Shown: positions 28,233 to 37,149 of the stretch, piece by piece
Position numbering within the stretch: position 1 is the first letter of the stretch
How the letters are laid out: every line of letters starts with the position of its first letter
Assembly: GCA_937766455.1 (NCBI GenBank)
Contig: CALLXD010000017.1
Location: forward strand, 1-63,435
Direction: 5' to 3'
Source: Vicinamibacterales bacterium
GTDB lineage: Bacteria > Acidobacteriota > Vicinamibacteria > Vicinamibacterales > UBA8438
Length of the DNA stretch: 63,435 nucleotides
The notes under the pieces: model-generated
Seen by the model: the letters and a program-made list of their open reading frames with translations, nothing else
Databases searched by the model: none
What the model was told of the DNA's origin: nothing
Translations under genes and position numbers: made by a program

Positions 28233-28763
28233 ATGAAAATGCTCGTCGCAAGCTGCATCATGGCCGTGATGGCCGTGGCTGTGGTGGCCGTCGGGGGGGC
28301 TCAGGCCCAGGAGCTCAAGGTCGGCGACATGGCGCCGGCATTTAGTCTCCCGGGCACCGATGGTATGACCCATAGTCTGTCTGACTATTCGGGTACGCCA
28401 GTGGTGCTGGCCTGGTTTCCCAAGGCGTTTACCGGTGGTTGAACGGCCCAATGCAAGTCGCTGCGTGAATCCAGCGACGAGTTGAGCCAAATCGACATGA
28501 AGTACTTCATGATCAGTGTCGATGACCCTGAGACAAATCAGGAATTCGCGGAGTCGCTCGATTCCGACTTCCCGCTGCTGAGCAATCCGACGAAAGAAGT
28601 CGCTGAAGCCTATGGCGTGGTCACGGCGGAGCGGGCGTTCCCGTTTCGGTGGACCTACATCATCGGTGGCGACGGGAAGATCCTCAAGATCGACAAAGAG
28701 GTGAATCCGTCGACGGCCGGACAGGATCTCGTGGCGCACATGGCGTCATTGGGTCTTGAGTAG
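28233..28763 (+). CDS. Exported peroxiredoxin, probable selenoprotein (in-frame UGA = Sec70)
   Basis: 176 residues when UGA at 28440-28442 is read as selenocysteine. Signal peptide [20 protein letters not shown] with cleavage near GAQAQ-EL, so probably periplasmic. AhpC/TSA (BCP-like) thioredoxin fold: [17 protein letters not shown], then [65 protein letters not shown] takes the place of the peroxidatic Cys, and a Cys four positions later could act as resolving residue. The same frame continues on both sides with family-typical sequence, so the UGA is neither a frameshift nor the end of the gene. A 7-bp hairpin with G early in its loop follows 14 bases after the UGA, as in bacterial SECIS elements. 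The family reduces peroxides; Sec would raise reactivity. A TGC-to-TGA read error cannot be excluded. Confidence 0.85.
28445..28488 (+). promoter_or_regulatory. Bacterial SECIS-like stem-loop
   Basis: Core stem GTCGCTG (28457-28463) pairs perfectly with CAGCGAC (28472-28478) around the 8-nt loop CGTGAATC. Below it CAA (28454-28456) can pair with TTG (28482-28484) across a GAG bulge, and GGC (28445-28447) with GCC (28486-28488). The loop starts 21 nt after the UGA and has G as its second base; both match the known bacterial SECIS rules (apical loop 16-37 nt from UGA, G in the first two loop positions). SelB would bind here. Confidence 0.8.
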
Positions 28764-28821
28764 CGTCTAGCGCCTGGCGCCAACGGGCGCGGGGCCTGAC
28801 GAGCATACGGTAGAGACAAAA

Positions 28822-28858
28822 AAAGGACCGGGGCACGCGATGCGTGTCTCGGTCCTTT
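28822..28858. terminator. Bidirectional intrinsic terminator
   Basis: AAAGGACCG (28822-28830) pairs with CGGTCCTTT (28850-28858), with further pairing inside (GCACGC/GCGTGT-like). An A-run on the left and T-run on the right serve transcripts arriving from either side: the peroxiredoxin (plus) and tatA (minus). Confidence 0.9.
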
Positions 28859-28887
28859 CGTGTGTACGCCAGTTTGTTGTGGCGCGG

Positions 28888-29076
28888 TCAGGCGTCGTCC
28901 TTGTCGTCTTTTCCCGGGCCCATCTCGTCCTTGAAGCCCCGGATTGCTTGTCCCATCCCCTTGCCGAGGCCGGACAACCGGTTGGCGCCGAAGATGAGCA
29001 TGAGGATCAACAGGATGATGACCAGTTCCCAGATCCCGATCGGGCCGAAGAGCGCGAACATCACTGGCTGCTGCAT
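28888..29076 (-). CDS. tatA: Twin-arginine translocase subunit TatA
   Basis: 62 residues from ATG 29076. A short periplasmic start is followed by a transmembrane helix (GIWELVIILLILMLIFGA), the FG hinge, the amphipathic helix NRLSGLGKGMGQAIRGFKDE and an acidic tail. TatA forms the pore of the Sec-independent export system for folded proteins. ATG 29076 has AAGGTG upstream; the frame extends to 29124 but that adds atypical residues. tatC and tatB are not in the window. Confidence 0.93.
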   Translation of the reverse strand: MQQPVMFALFGPIGIWELVIILLILMLIFGANRLSGLGKGMGQAIRGFKDEMGPGKDDKDDA

Positions 29077-29142
29077 GGACACACCTTCCAAAGGTCGCGA
29101 GAATCCGCTTACCAAGATTATCACGGCGTTGTCTCGAACCCC

Positions 29143-31545
29143 CTATCCGGTAGGGGGCATCGCGAGTGCGTCGGTGAACGCGGGGTCGGCCCGGATCGGG
29201 TCGAAGTCGGGGTCGGCCGCCGCTCGCGCGCGGTTGAGGGCTGGCATCGCCGTGATCGACTCCCGCAGATACCGGACGGCTTTCTCTACATCGCCACGCA
29301 GCCCGTACAGGGTGGCGATGTAGTATTTTGTCGACGGGTCGTCTGCGCCCCGTGCGACCCGCCGTTCGAAGCTGGCGACCGCCGCCGCGAAGTACTGGTC
29401 GGCCTCCTCCGTCTGGCCCACCCCTTGATGGGCGGCCGACAACTTGACCTGGAGCTCAATGAGGCTGCGTTCCTTCAGGGCGTGATCGGACGCGTTCAGA
29501 GCGGCCACTTCCTGTTCGTACAACGGGATCGCCTCTAGCGGTCGACCCTGCAGATAGTGCACATACCCGAGGCGTGTATGGGCCCCGACGATCCGCAGCC
29601 CCTCCTTGCCGGAGACGAATCGTTCCTGGAGATCCACGGCGACGTTGCAGGACCGTTCGGCCTCGACGTACCTGCCTTGCAGCGCGTACAGCAAGCCGAG
29701 CTGCAAGTGCGCGTATCCCAGGTCGGGGTTGATGGCGATCGCCCGCTCCAATTCGCCGATCCCGGCGACGATGTCGCCGCGTCCGATCCAGTAGCCGCGT
29801 GCCAGCGACTGGTGCGCACCGGCGTCGTCAGGCTCCAGACGGACCGCCTCACTAATCGCGCTGATGGCCTCGTCGAACCGGCCGAGCGACAGGAGGGCGG
29901 ATCCGAGCCACCGATGGGCGTCGGCCAGGCTGGGGTCCAATTGTATGGCGCGCCGCCCCACGGTTACGGCCTTTTCGGAGAGTTCCCGTACGCTCGTGAA
30001 GGAACCCTTGAAGTCATACGCGAGGGCCAGAGCCGCCCAGGCCGCGGCGTACTCGGGGTCTTGTGTCGTGGCCTTCTCCAAAAGCAGGATGGCGTGGTCA
30101 AGTGCCTGTGGGCTGCCATCCATGATGTTCATCATGGCGCGGGAGCGATTCTCGTACGCCTCCACCGAGGCGGTTTCCCTGCGCTCGATCGCCGCCATTT
30201 CGCTGTCCCGGAGATGCAGCTGCATCCCCTGGCTCAACTCGTACACGATCTTGTCCTGGAGGCTGAAGATGTCGCCAATCGCGCCGTCAATCTTGACCGT
30301 ACGCGTCACCGTACCTGACTCGACCTCAACGAATCGCGCCGTGATACGGATGAGATCCCCCAGCCGCTGATATCCGCCGGTGACCAACCAGGTTGCCCGT
30401 AACTGCCGACCGACCTCGATGGCGGCCCGCTCTTCGAGGCCACTCCCGCCGCCCGAACCGAGCACCCGTAGGGCATCGAAGACTCGCTCGCGGCCGATCA
30501 ACACCAGTCCCTTGATGCTCTTCAGGTCGGCGCTGACTGTTTCTGCAATACCTGAGCCGATCCAGTCGTCGGTCGGCTCACGGGTGATGTTGGTGAAAGG
30601 GATGACGGCGACGGAATTGGCGGGCGCTACCGGTTCGGGGGCGCGCATGGCCACGCCGAGCCCGGATATCGAGGAGGCGTCGGGAGCCGGTCGCTGGCTG
30701 AACTCCTGCTTGACCGCGCGGAGGTCGACCAGCAGCTCGCGGGCCGACTGGTATCGCGCGTCGGGGTCCTTCTGCAGCAACTTGCGCACCGCGTCCTCCA
30801 GTCTCGGAGGAACGTCATAGTTCAACCGAGCAAGCGGTGGAGGGTCGGCGTGCACCAGCGAATCGACGAACGCGGTGGTCGTGTCGCCCTCGAAGGGGAG
30901 CCGCCCCGCCAGGGACTCGAAGACGACGATGCCGAGGGAGAAGAGGTCGGAGCGCGTATCGATGGTTCGTCCTAGGGCCTGTTCGGGAGACATGTAGGAC
31001 ACCGTGCCCACGATGACCCCGAGACTGGTCTGGGCCATCGTCTCGGCCGTGCCGCGATCGGCCTCGGGCCCGGTGAACTTCGCCAGCCCGAAGTCGAGCA
31101 CTTTGACCCGACCCTGATCGTCAAGTACCAGATTCGCGGCCTTGATGTCCCGGTGAATGATGCCGAGGCCGTGGGCTTCATCCAGTGCGTCGGCGACCTG
31201 GAGCGTCATGCCCAATGCCTGTCGTACGGACAGCGGTCCCCGCAGCAACCGGTCCGCCAGGGTCTCGCCATCGACGAGCTCCATCACGATGAAGAGCGTG
31301 CCGTCCTCTTCGCCGATGTCGTAGGTGGTGGCGACTGCTGGCGACCGCAACATGGCTGCCGCCTGGGCCTCTTTGAGGAGGCGCTCCCGGCGGTCGGGAT
31401 CACGGTCGTGCGCCGGGTCGATGAACTTCAGGGCCACTGCGCGGCCAAGCCTGGTGTCCCGGGCTCGATACACGTCGCCCATACCACCGCTGCCGAGGCG
31501 TTCGCCGATCTCGTAGTGCTGGACGAGGCTACCGATGGGGGGCAT
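29143..31545 (-). CDS. Serine/threonine protein kinase with TPR C-terminus
   Basis: 800 residues. Kinase domain about 10-275: glycine loop GERLGSGGMGDVYRA, catalytic Lys in AVALKF, HRDIKAANLVL, DFGLAKF, and the activation region VGTVSYMSPEQALG. A middle segment (about 300-430) resembles the TolB/adenylate-cyclase-associated N-domain (VAVIPFTNITREPTDDWIGS). TPRs run to the C-terminus (AWAALALAYDF, ADAHRWLGSALLSLGRFDEA). There is no obvious transmembrane helix, so it is probably cytoplasmic. Proteins of this shape are numerous in Acidobacteriota and are taken to be signalling hubs; targets are unknown. Confidence 0.93.
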   Translation of the reverse strand: MPPIGSLVQHYEIGERLGSGGMGDVYRARDTRLGRAVALKFIDPAHDRDPDRRERLLKEAQAAAMLRSPAVATTYDIGEEDGTLFIVMELVDGETLADRLLRGPLSVRQALGMTLQVADALDEAHGLGIIHRDIKAANLVLDDQGRVKVLDFGLAKFTGPEADRGTAETMAQTSLGVIVGTVSYMSPEQALGRTIDTRSDLFSLGIVVFESLAGRLPFEGDTTTAFVDSLVHADPPPLARLNYDVPPRLEDAVRKLLQKDPDARYQSARELLVDLRAVKQEFSQRPAPDASSISGLGVAMRAPEPVAPANSVAVIPFTNITREPTDDWIGSGIAETVSADLKSIKGLVLIGRERVFDALRVLGSGGGSGLEERAAIEVGRQLRATWLVTGGYQRLGDLIRITARFVEVESGTVTRTVKIDGAIGDIFSLQDKIVYELSQGMQLHLRDSEMAAIERRETASVEAYENRSRAMMNIMDGSPQALDHAILLLEKATTQDPEYAAAWAALALAYDFKGSFTSVRELSEKAVTVGRRAIQLDPSLADAHRWLGSALLSLGRFDEAISAISEAVRLEPDDAGAHQSLARGYWIGRGDIVAGIGELERAIAINPDLGYAHLQLGLLYALQGRYVEAERSCNVAVDLQERFVSGKEGLRIVGAHTRLGYVHYLQGRPLEAIPLYEQEVAALNASDHALKERSLIELQVKLSAAHQGVGQTEEADQYFAAAVASFERRVARGADDPSTKYYIATLYGLRGDVEKAVRYLRESITAMPALNRARAAADPDFDPIRADPAFTDALAMPPTG

Positions 31546-31674
31546 GCAGGTTCATGTGCGACAGCCGCGTTCCTCGTCGCGGTGCAGTGTGTGCAGCGCG
31601 ATGGACGGTTTCCAATGGTATCTCAGCCTCCTCGACTTTGTCCGTGCCTGAAAATGTGATAAACTGTCTGGCTG

Positions 31675-33189
31675 ATGTCCACAGAACCAGAGCAACCGCA
31701 GACACCCGCCAAGACCGAGGCCGAGCTACGGTTCGACGAATCTCGACGGAAGATCGGTATCGTCGTTGGCCCCTTGGTGTTCTTTCTGGTGTTGGCGTGG
31801 CCCTTCTCGTCACTCACCCCTGAGGGCCATCGGCTGGCGGCCATCATGGCGCTCGTGATCGTCTTTTGGGTCACCGAGGCGTTGCCATTGGCGGTCACCG
31901 CACTGCTTGGACCAACCCTGGCGGTGATGCTGCAAGTGGCGCCAGCCGGACTCATCTTCAGACCGTTTGCGAGCACGACGATTTTCCTGTTTATCGGGAG
32001 CTTCATCCTGGCGCAGGCGCTCTTTGTTCATCGGGTCAACGAGCGGATCGCGTATGGCGTCCTGTCGCTTCGGATTATTGGCGCCCACCCCACGCGTATT
32101 CTGATTGCCTATGGTCTCCTGGCGGCGTTTCTGTCTGCGTGGATGAGCAATACGGCCACCGCCGCGATGCTGGTGCCGATCGGATTGACGCTGCTGCGGT
32201 TCATGGAATCAGAGGCGAATATCCCCAAGCGGTACGGGACCGCCCTGATGTTGATGACGACCTACTGCTGCTCGCGGGGCGGTATGGCCACTCCCGTGGG
32301 GACGCCGCCGAACCTGATTGCGGTAGAGATGATCGGCGAACAACTTGACGTGCGCATCACCTTCGTCCAGTGGATGATGTTCTCCACGCCGATTGTGCTG
32401 GTCTTGTTGGGTATTGTGTTCGTCTATCTGGCGTGGGTGGGGAGGACGGGGGTCGACGAAATACCTGGGACCGAAGCCATCATCGCCGAGCGCAAACGAG
32501 CGCTTGGCCCCTGGCGGCGGGGCGAGATTAACGCCGTCATCGCGTTTAGCGTCACGGTGGTGCTCTGGATTGGCCCGGGCGTGCTGGCCCTGATCCTCGG
32601 GACCGATCACGCCATGGTCACCGCGTTGACGACCAGCGTGCCGGCGGCGGTGGCGGCGCTGGCGGGGGTCGTGCTGCTGTTCGTACTTCCGAATAGCCGG
32701 ACAGAGCCGTCGACCATCACGTGGAAGCAAGCGTCCCAGATCGACTGGGGTACGATTTTGCTGTTCGGCGGCGGGCTGGCCCTGGGCGCGCTCGCGGGTT
32801 CAACCGGCTTGGCTAGGGTTGTCGCCGAGGGGATCACCGGGCTGTTCCCGATCAGCGGGCTGTGGACGCTGACGTTCGCCGCCGCGGTCTTCACGGTGGT
32901 GCTCTCGGAGGCGATGTCGAACACCGCCGCGACCAATATCGCGATTCCGATCGTCATTTCGATGGCGCAGGCGGTCGGGATTAACCCGATCATTCCTGCC
33001 GTGGCGGCCGGGCTCGCGGCTTCCGTGGCCGCCGTGCTTCCGGTCTCCACCCCCCCGAACGCCATCGTGTATGCGTCTGGTCGGGTCTCGATTACGGACA
33101 TGATCAAATATGGCGTGTTGATGGACCTCACAGCCGTGACCGTGGTGCCGACGTTGGTCCTCCTCATCGTGCCGTTCTTCCTGGGCTGA
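31675..33189 (+). CDS. SLC13/DASS-family sodium:anion symporter
   Basis: 504 residues with about 11-12 hydrophobic segments. The two Ser-Asn-Thr signature sites are present (SAWMSNTATAAMLVPIG and EAMSNTAATNIAIPI), as is the family ending (STPPNAIVYASGRVSITDMI). DASS carriers import di-/tricarboxylates or sulfate with Na+; the exact substrate is not readable. Divergent from the kinase gene, with about 130 bases between. Confidence 0.92.
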   Translation: MSTEPEQPQTPAKTEAELRFDESRRKIGIVVGPLVFFLVLAWPFSSLTPEGHRLAAIMALVIVFWVTEALPLAVTALLGPTLAVMLQVAPAGLIFRPFASTTIFLFIGSFILAQALFVHRVNERIAYGVLSLRIIGAHPTRILIAYGLLAAFLSAWMSNTATAAMLVPIGLTLLRFMESEANIPKRYGTALMLMTTYCCSRGGMATPVGTPPNLIAVEMIGEQLDVRITFVQWMMFSTPIVLVLLGIVFVYLAWVGRTGVDEIPGTEAIIAERKRALGPWRRGEINAVIAFSVTVVLWIGPGVLALILGTDHAMVTALTTSVPAAVAALAGVVLLFVLPNSRTEPSTITWKQASQIDWGTILLFGGGLALGALAGSTGLARVVAEGITGLFPISGLWTLTFAAAVFTVVLSEAMSNTAATNIAIPIVISMAQAVGINPIIPAVAAGLAASVAAVLPVSTPPNAIVYASGRVSITDMIKYGVLMDLTAVTVVPTLVLLIVPFFLG

Positions 33190-33575
33190 CGACGACGCAC
33201 GGATACGAATCCCGGCCCGTCCGTGCGCGAGCCGCCGCCCCACCGGCGTCCGCTCAGACACCTCCGGAGGGGGGCACGGCGTTGCGCCAAGCAAGGGCCT
33301 CCGGAGGGGGACACGGCGCTACGCCAAGCAAGGGCCTTCGGAGGGGGGCACGGCGTTGCGCCAGGGGCCTCTTACCCGATAGAATGAGCAAGCCGGCTGG
33401 CGCATCTGTGGAAGGTGGCCACGCTGCCCGCACAACTGTCAGCCAGTCGCCTGACGCGCTGGTTGGTACGTGCGCCGGGCATCACACCAGACATCGACGC
33501 AAGGTCCCTGCCGGCGGTCGGTAGGCCCGCGCGCCCTGGGGGCGCAGGGCGAGCGCTAGGATTTCGAGGCATCGC
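33190..33575. other. Intergenic region with 37-bp tandem repeat
   Basis: About 386 bases between the symporter and the PDZ gene. The left half carries the 37-bp direct repeats listed separately. The right half shows no gene beyond the ribosome-binding GAGG near 33565 for the next start. Confidence 0.5.
33261..33371. repeat. 37-bp direct tandem repeat, nearly three copies
   Basis: Units start at 33261, 33298 and 33335. Each begins CCTCCGGAGGGGG-like, followed by cacggcgttgcgccaagc and aaggg. Copies differ by a few bases (cctccgg versus ccttcgg, gttgcg versus gctacg) and the third is shortened. Units abut directly, with no spacers. GC-rich self-complementary parts (CTCCGGAG) could fold. Confidence 0.85.
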
Positions 33576-35060
33576 GTGGGAGGATTCTTCCGTATCCCCA
33601 TTGTTCGCACCCTGCACGAGCGGCACCTGCTGCTGCCGGCGGTGGTTATTCTGGTCGTCTCGGGCGTTCTGGCGCAGGGCGCCTTCGTGAAAAACCAGCC
33701 CGTCGAGGCGTCCAGCCCAGACGTCCGGTCCGCGCCAGTTGCGCCACCTGTTGTGCGTCGTCCTGACCTCGAGAAGACCCCGCTGACGTATTTCGATGAT
33801 TACTGGCGGCAGCTACGCGAGCGTGTCGAGGGCAGTATCGTGCTTGTCGGGCCAGGCTCCGTGCCGGCCGTCGTGGTGCTGCCAGGCCTGGCCATCACCT
33901 CGGCCGAGGCTGGAGAGGCGGTGCTCGCAGAGATGGCGCGCGCCCGGATGCTGGTTCCTCCGCCGGACGCGGATCCTGACCAGCCGTCTGTCGCCGCCGA
34001 CGACACAACCGAGCCGACCGAGGGGCCTGAGAGCGAGGATGAGCCGGTAGTCGCAGAGGCGGCATTGCCCGCCTCCGATCCCAGCCATCCCTACGGGCTG
34101 GTTGCGGTCGATAGCGACCGTGGGATGTCGTTGTTTGCGGTGGCTGACGCAGACGCGTTGTTGCTCGTCCCGCCGGCTGCAGTGCCGTCGGGGTCATACG
34201 TCGCCGCGGTGTCGAGGGACCGAGCGGGTCGCGCGGCTATCGCGCCCGGTCATTTGGTGGCAGCGCGAGCTGATTCGCAACCACAGGGCGATCCGTCGCT
34301 CGCCGTGTCAATGACAGTGCCCGCCTGGGGGGCGACGGCTGTGGTGAATCTGGACGGAGCGCTGGTGGGAGTCGGGATTAGTGGGGCGAACCCTGGGCGC
34401 GGTCCACGTCTATTCTCGTCAAGCGTGGTCCGCCGACTTGTGGGTGAGTTACAGCGACCGGTGTTGTGCCGCCCGCTGGAGGTGACCGAACTGGGCGCCG
34501 ATGTGCTGGAGCTGCTCGACATCGACGCTGGCCTGTTGATCGAGCAGGTGCGGCAGGACGCGTTTCGGCCGGAACCGTCGCTGCACGCCGGCGACATCCT
34601 CCTGGAGTGGGGCGGAGAGCCGGTCACCACGGTCGATGCCTTCGAGACCCGCGCAGCTGCGAGCGTGACGGGGGAACTCAACGGGTACCGTATTCTTCGG
34701 GGGCGCCGTCAGCTCACTGGCAACACGATTCTCCCGGCCCAGGACTGCCAGCCGATCGCTGACCCGCCAGTGCAACTCCTGCGGTATGGGTTGGCGCTTC
34801 GCTGGGCAGGCGCCCCTCCGCAGGATGCGACCGGTGGATGGCGGGTTGGTGCCACCGTCGATGGCGGACCGGCCGCACTCGCCGGGATCCAACTGGATGA
34901 CCTGGTGATTGCGATCGACGGCCGGCCGGTGGCTGATCCCGACGCGCGCGCGCTGTTTGAGCGGCTGGAGCAGCGCGGCGAGTCTGCCATAGTGACTTTC
35001 CAGCGAGCCGACCACGTACGGATGGTCGCCGTCGTCCCCCTCGACGGCGCCACCAACTGA
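33576..35060 (+). CDS. Membrane-anchored PDZ protein with degenerate trypsin-like region
   Basis: 494 residues. An N-terminal anchor (LLLPAVVILVVSGVLAQGAF) precedes a region that aligns loosely to an HtrA-type protease (SIVLVGPGSVPAVVVLPGLA then ITSAEAG), but no catalytic His-Asp-Ser set is seen. Two PDZ-like segments follow (DAFRPEPSLHAGDILLEWGG near residue 330 and GPAALAGIQLDDLVIAIDGR near 430). It is probably a periplasmic scaffold, not a protease. GTG 33576 has GAGG upstream. The stop TGA overlaps the ATG of the ClC gene by one base. Confidence 0.75.
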   Translation: MGGFFRIPIVRTLHERHLLLPAVVILVVSGVLAQGAFVKNQPVEASSPDVRSAPVAPPVVRRPDLEKTPLTYFDDYWRQLRERVEGSIVLVGPGSVPAVVVLPGLAITSAEAGEAVLAEMARARMLVPPPDADPDQPSVAADDTTEPTEGPESEDEPVVAEAALPASDPSHPYGLVAVDSDRGMSLFAVADADALLLVPPAAVPSGSYVAAVSRDRAGRAAIAPGHLVAARADSQPQGDPSLAVSMTVPAWGATAVVNLDGALVGVGISGANPGRGPRLFSSSVVRRLVGELQRPVLCRPLEVTELGADVLELLDIDAGLLIEQVRQDAFRPEPSLHAGDILLEWGGEPVTTVDAFETRAAASVTGELNGYRILRGRRQLTGNTILPAQDCQPIADPPVQLLRYGLALRWAGAPPQDATGGWRVGATVDGGPAALAGIQLDDLVIAIDGRPVADPDARALFERLEQRGESAIVTFQRADHVRMVAVVPLDGATN

Positions 35061-36526
35061 TGTCCGCCTCGGGTGGGGGTCTGATCCTCGAATTCCTCAA
35101 GCAGATCGGACTCGCCGTCGGTCAGGTCGTTGTGTCCGGTTGCCGCTGGTGCGCCGAACGACTGCCGATCTGGCGGTGGGCGAAGATATTTTTCCGCGCG
35201 TCGTTCCTGCCCGAACAGAACTACCTCATTATCCTGGCGGTCGTCGTCGGCATCCTGACCGGCTTTGGCTCGGTCGGTTTCATCTACGTGCTCGAAGCGA
35301 TCGCCGACTTTGCCGTGGGGCCGGTCGCGTCGTTGCTTGACATCTTCGGTCCGGCAAACCTCGTGTTGCTACCGGCGATCGGAGGACTACTCGCGGGTCC
35401 GCTGATCCATTGGTTCGCCCGCGAGGCGCGTGGCCATGGTGTGCCTGAGGTCATGACCGCGCTGGCGAATCGGGGCGGCCATATTCGCAAACGGGTGGCA
35501 TCCATCAAGGTCATCACGTCGTCACTGACGATCGGCTTCGGAGGGACGGCCGGCCGGGAGGGTCCGATGGTGCAGATCGGGTCTGCCATCGGGTCTGCGG
35601 TAGGGAAGTGGACGAAGCTGGATCCTCACCGCGTGCGCACCTTGGTGACCTGCGGGGCGGCCGGTGGCGTCGCGGCCACCTTCAACGCACCGATCGGGGG
35701 CGCGATCTTTGCGATGGAGGTGCTCATCGGGCGGGTACGGACCGACTTTCTACTCGTGTTGCTGACCTCGTTGAGTTCCTGCATGGTCGCGCGGTCCTAC
35801 CTCGGGAATTACCCCGCCTTCACGGCGCCGGCCTACGATCTCGTGAGTGGTCGCGAACTGCCGTTGTATTTTCTGATGGGGCTCGTGCTCGGGTGGGCCG
35901 CGATTCTCTACGTGCGGGCACTCTACAAGGCCGAAGATCTGTTCGGTGCCTGGCGATTCCCCGACTATTTGAAGCCAGCCGTGGGCGGTTTGATGGCGGG
36001 ATTGGTCCTCCGATATTTCCCGGAGGTGTACGGCGCTGGCTTTCCCGCGGTCGAGGCGGCCCTGTGGGTGCGGTTGCCCTGGGAACTGCTGATCGGGCTG
36101 TTCGTGGCCGAGTTTCTGGCCAACTGCTTCACGCTTGGGTCTGGGGGCTCAGGTGGGGTATTCGCTCCCAGCTTGTATATGGGGGCGATGCTGGGCGGCG
36201 CGTTCGGGACGCTGGCCCATGTCATGTTTCCGGACTGGACCGCCGGTTCGGGGGCCTACGCCATGGTCGGGATGGCCGCCTTCTTTGCCGCGACCGCCAA
36301 GGCGCCCACGACGTCAATCTTGATCTTGTTCGAGATGACCAACGACTACCGAATCATGTTGCCGCTCATGGCGGCCACCGTCGCTAGCGTGTATCAGTCG
36401 CACCGGATGTCGCCCTTCAGCATCTACACGCTGAAGCTGCACCGCCGGGGAATCGGCTATCCGGGTCGTGAGGAAGCGGAGCGTGCGGCGCAACGGATGG
36501 CTGCGCCGCACGACTCGTCGCCGTAA
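35060..36526 (+). CDS. ClC-type chloride channel or H+/Cl- antiporter
   Basis: 488 residues with about ten hydrophobic segments. ClC signatures: GREGPMVQIGSAIGS (gating Glu), GGVAATFNAPIGGAIFAMEV, and GSGGSGGVFAPSLYMGAMLG. No C-terminal CBS pair is present. Whether it is a channel or an exchanger is not decided by these motifs. Translationally coupled to the PDZ protein (TGATG). Confidence 0.92.
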   Translation: MSASGGGLILEFLKQIGLAVGQVVVSGCRWCAERLPIWRWAKIFFRASFLPEQNYLIILAVVVGILTGFGSVGFIYVLEAIADFAVGPVASLLDIFGPANLVLLPAIGGLLAGPLIHWFAREARGHGVPEVMTALANRGGHIRKRVASIKVITSSLTIGFGGTAGREGPMVQIGSAIGSAVGKWTKLDPHRVRTLVTCGAAGGVAATFNAPIGGAIFAMEVLIGRVRTDFLLVLLTSLSSCMVARSYLGNYPAFTAPAYDLVSGRELPLYFLMGLVLGWAAILYVRALYKAEDLFGAWRFPDYLKPAVGGLMAGLVLRYFPEVYGAGFPAVEAALWVRLPWELLIGLFVAEFLANCFTLGSGGSGGVFAPSLYMGAMLGGAFGTLAHVMFPDWTAGSGAYAMVGMAAFFAATAKAPTTSILILFEMTNDYRIMLPLMAATVASVYQSHRMSPFSIYTLKLHRRGIGYPGREEAERAAQRMAAPHDSSP

Positions 36527-36537
36527 TCTACTACTGT

Positions 36538-37029
36538 CTACTGCGCTTCGGTGATCATGATGGCTTCGAGATCGTCCATCACGGTCGGCAGTTCGTCGGC
36601 ACCGGACGGCACCTTGTTCTCTTGCAGCATGAAGGCGGTAATATCCGCGTAACCGGCCGGGCTCAGACTGGCTGGCGCACCCTGCGGCATGGTGGTTCTG
36701 ATGGCGGTGAACATGTCACCCACGCTGAGCTCGCTCCAGCGGAAAAAGAACGACGAACCGATCAGTGCGGGCGCGATACCGTCACCCATGAGGTCGTCCA
36801 GGTGACAGGCGGCGCACTCCTGCTCGTAGGTCTTTGCGCCGCGCACCGCCTGTTCGTCGGTGTAGACTCCGTCCCAGATCGTCTCGTCCTGCGCGGCTAG
36901 CGTGGCCGCATGCGCAGGGCGGTCAGCCCGGTTGGGAGCAAGAACGAGCGACGCCACGAAGGGGCACAGCGCCGCGATCAGCAACGCCGCAGTGACGCGG
37001 CGGTTCTGGCCTGAAGACGGGTTCTGCAT
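36538..37029 (-). CDS. Secreted c-type cytochrome
   Basis: 163 residues from ATG 37029. Signal/anchor VTAALLIAALCPFVASLVLA is followed by one haem site CAACH and a Met-containing C-terminal region (TTMPQGAP). Single-haem electron carrier of the periplasm. Convergent with the ClC gene, only 11 bases apart. The earlier in-frame start at 37074 lacks signal-peptide features. Confidence 0.88.
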   Translation of the reverse strand: MQNPSSGQNRRVTAALLIAALCPFVASLVLAPNRADRPAHAATLAAQDETIWDGVYTDEQAVRGAKTYEQECAACHLDDLMGDGIAPALIGSSFFFRWSELSVGDMFTAIRTTMPQGAPASLSPAGYADITAFMLQENKVPSGADELPTVMDDLEAIMITEAQ

Positions 37030-37149
37030 AGCTCTATTACCTCGTGAATAGTGGCGGCGGGTCACTGGTGGCACCCATGCTGCCGCCGGATGTCAGGTCG
37101 CGCCAGAGCGGCGCCGACCCATCTCAGTATATCATCGACCCCCGCCGCC

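Noticed and set aside
28440-28442. Peroxiredoxin treated as a pseudogene split by a stop
   Set aside because: The stop replaces the catalytic Cys exactly and a SECIS-like hairpin follows, so selenocysteine is the better reading.
33261-33371. 37-bp repeats considered as a CRISPR array
   Set aside because: Copies abut with no spacers and there are no cas genes.
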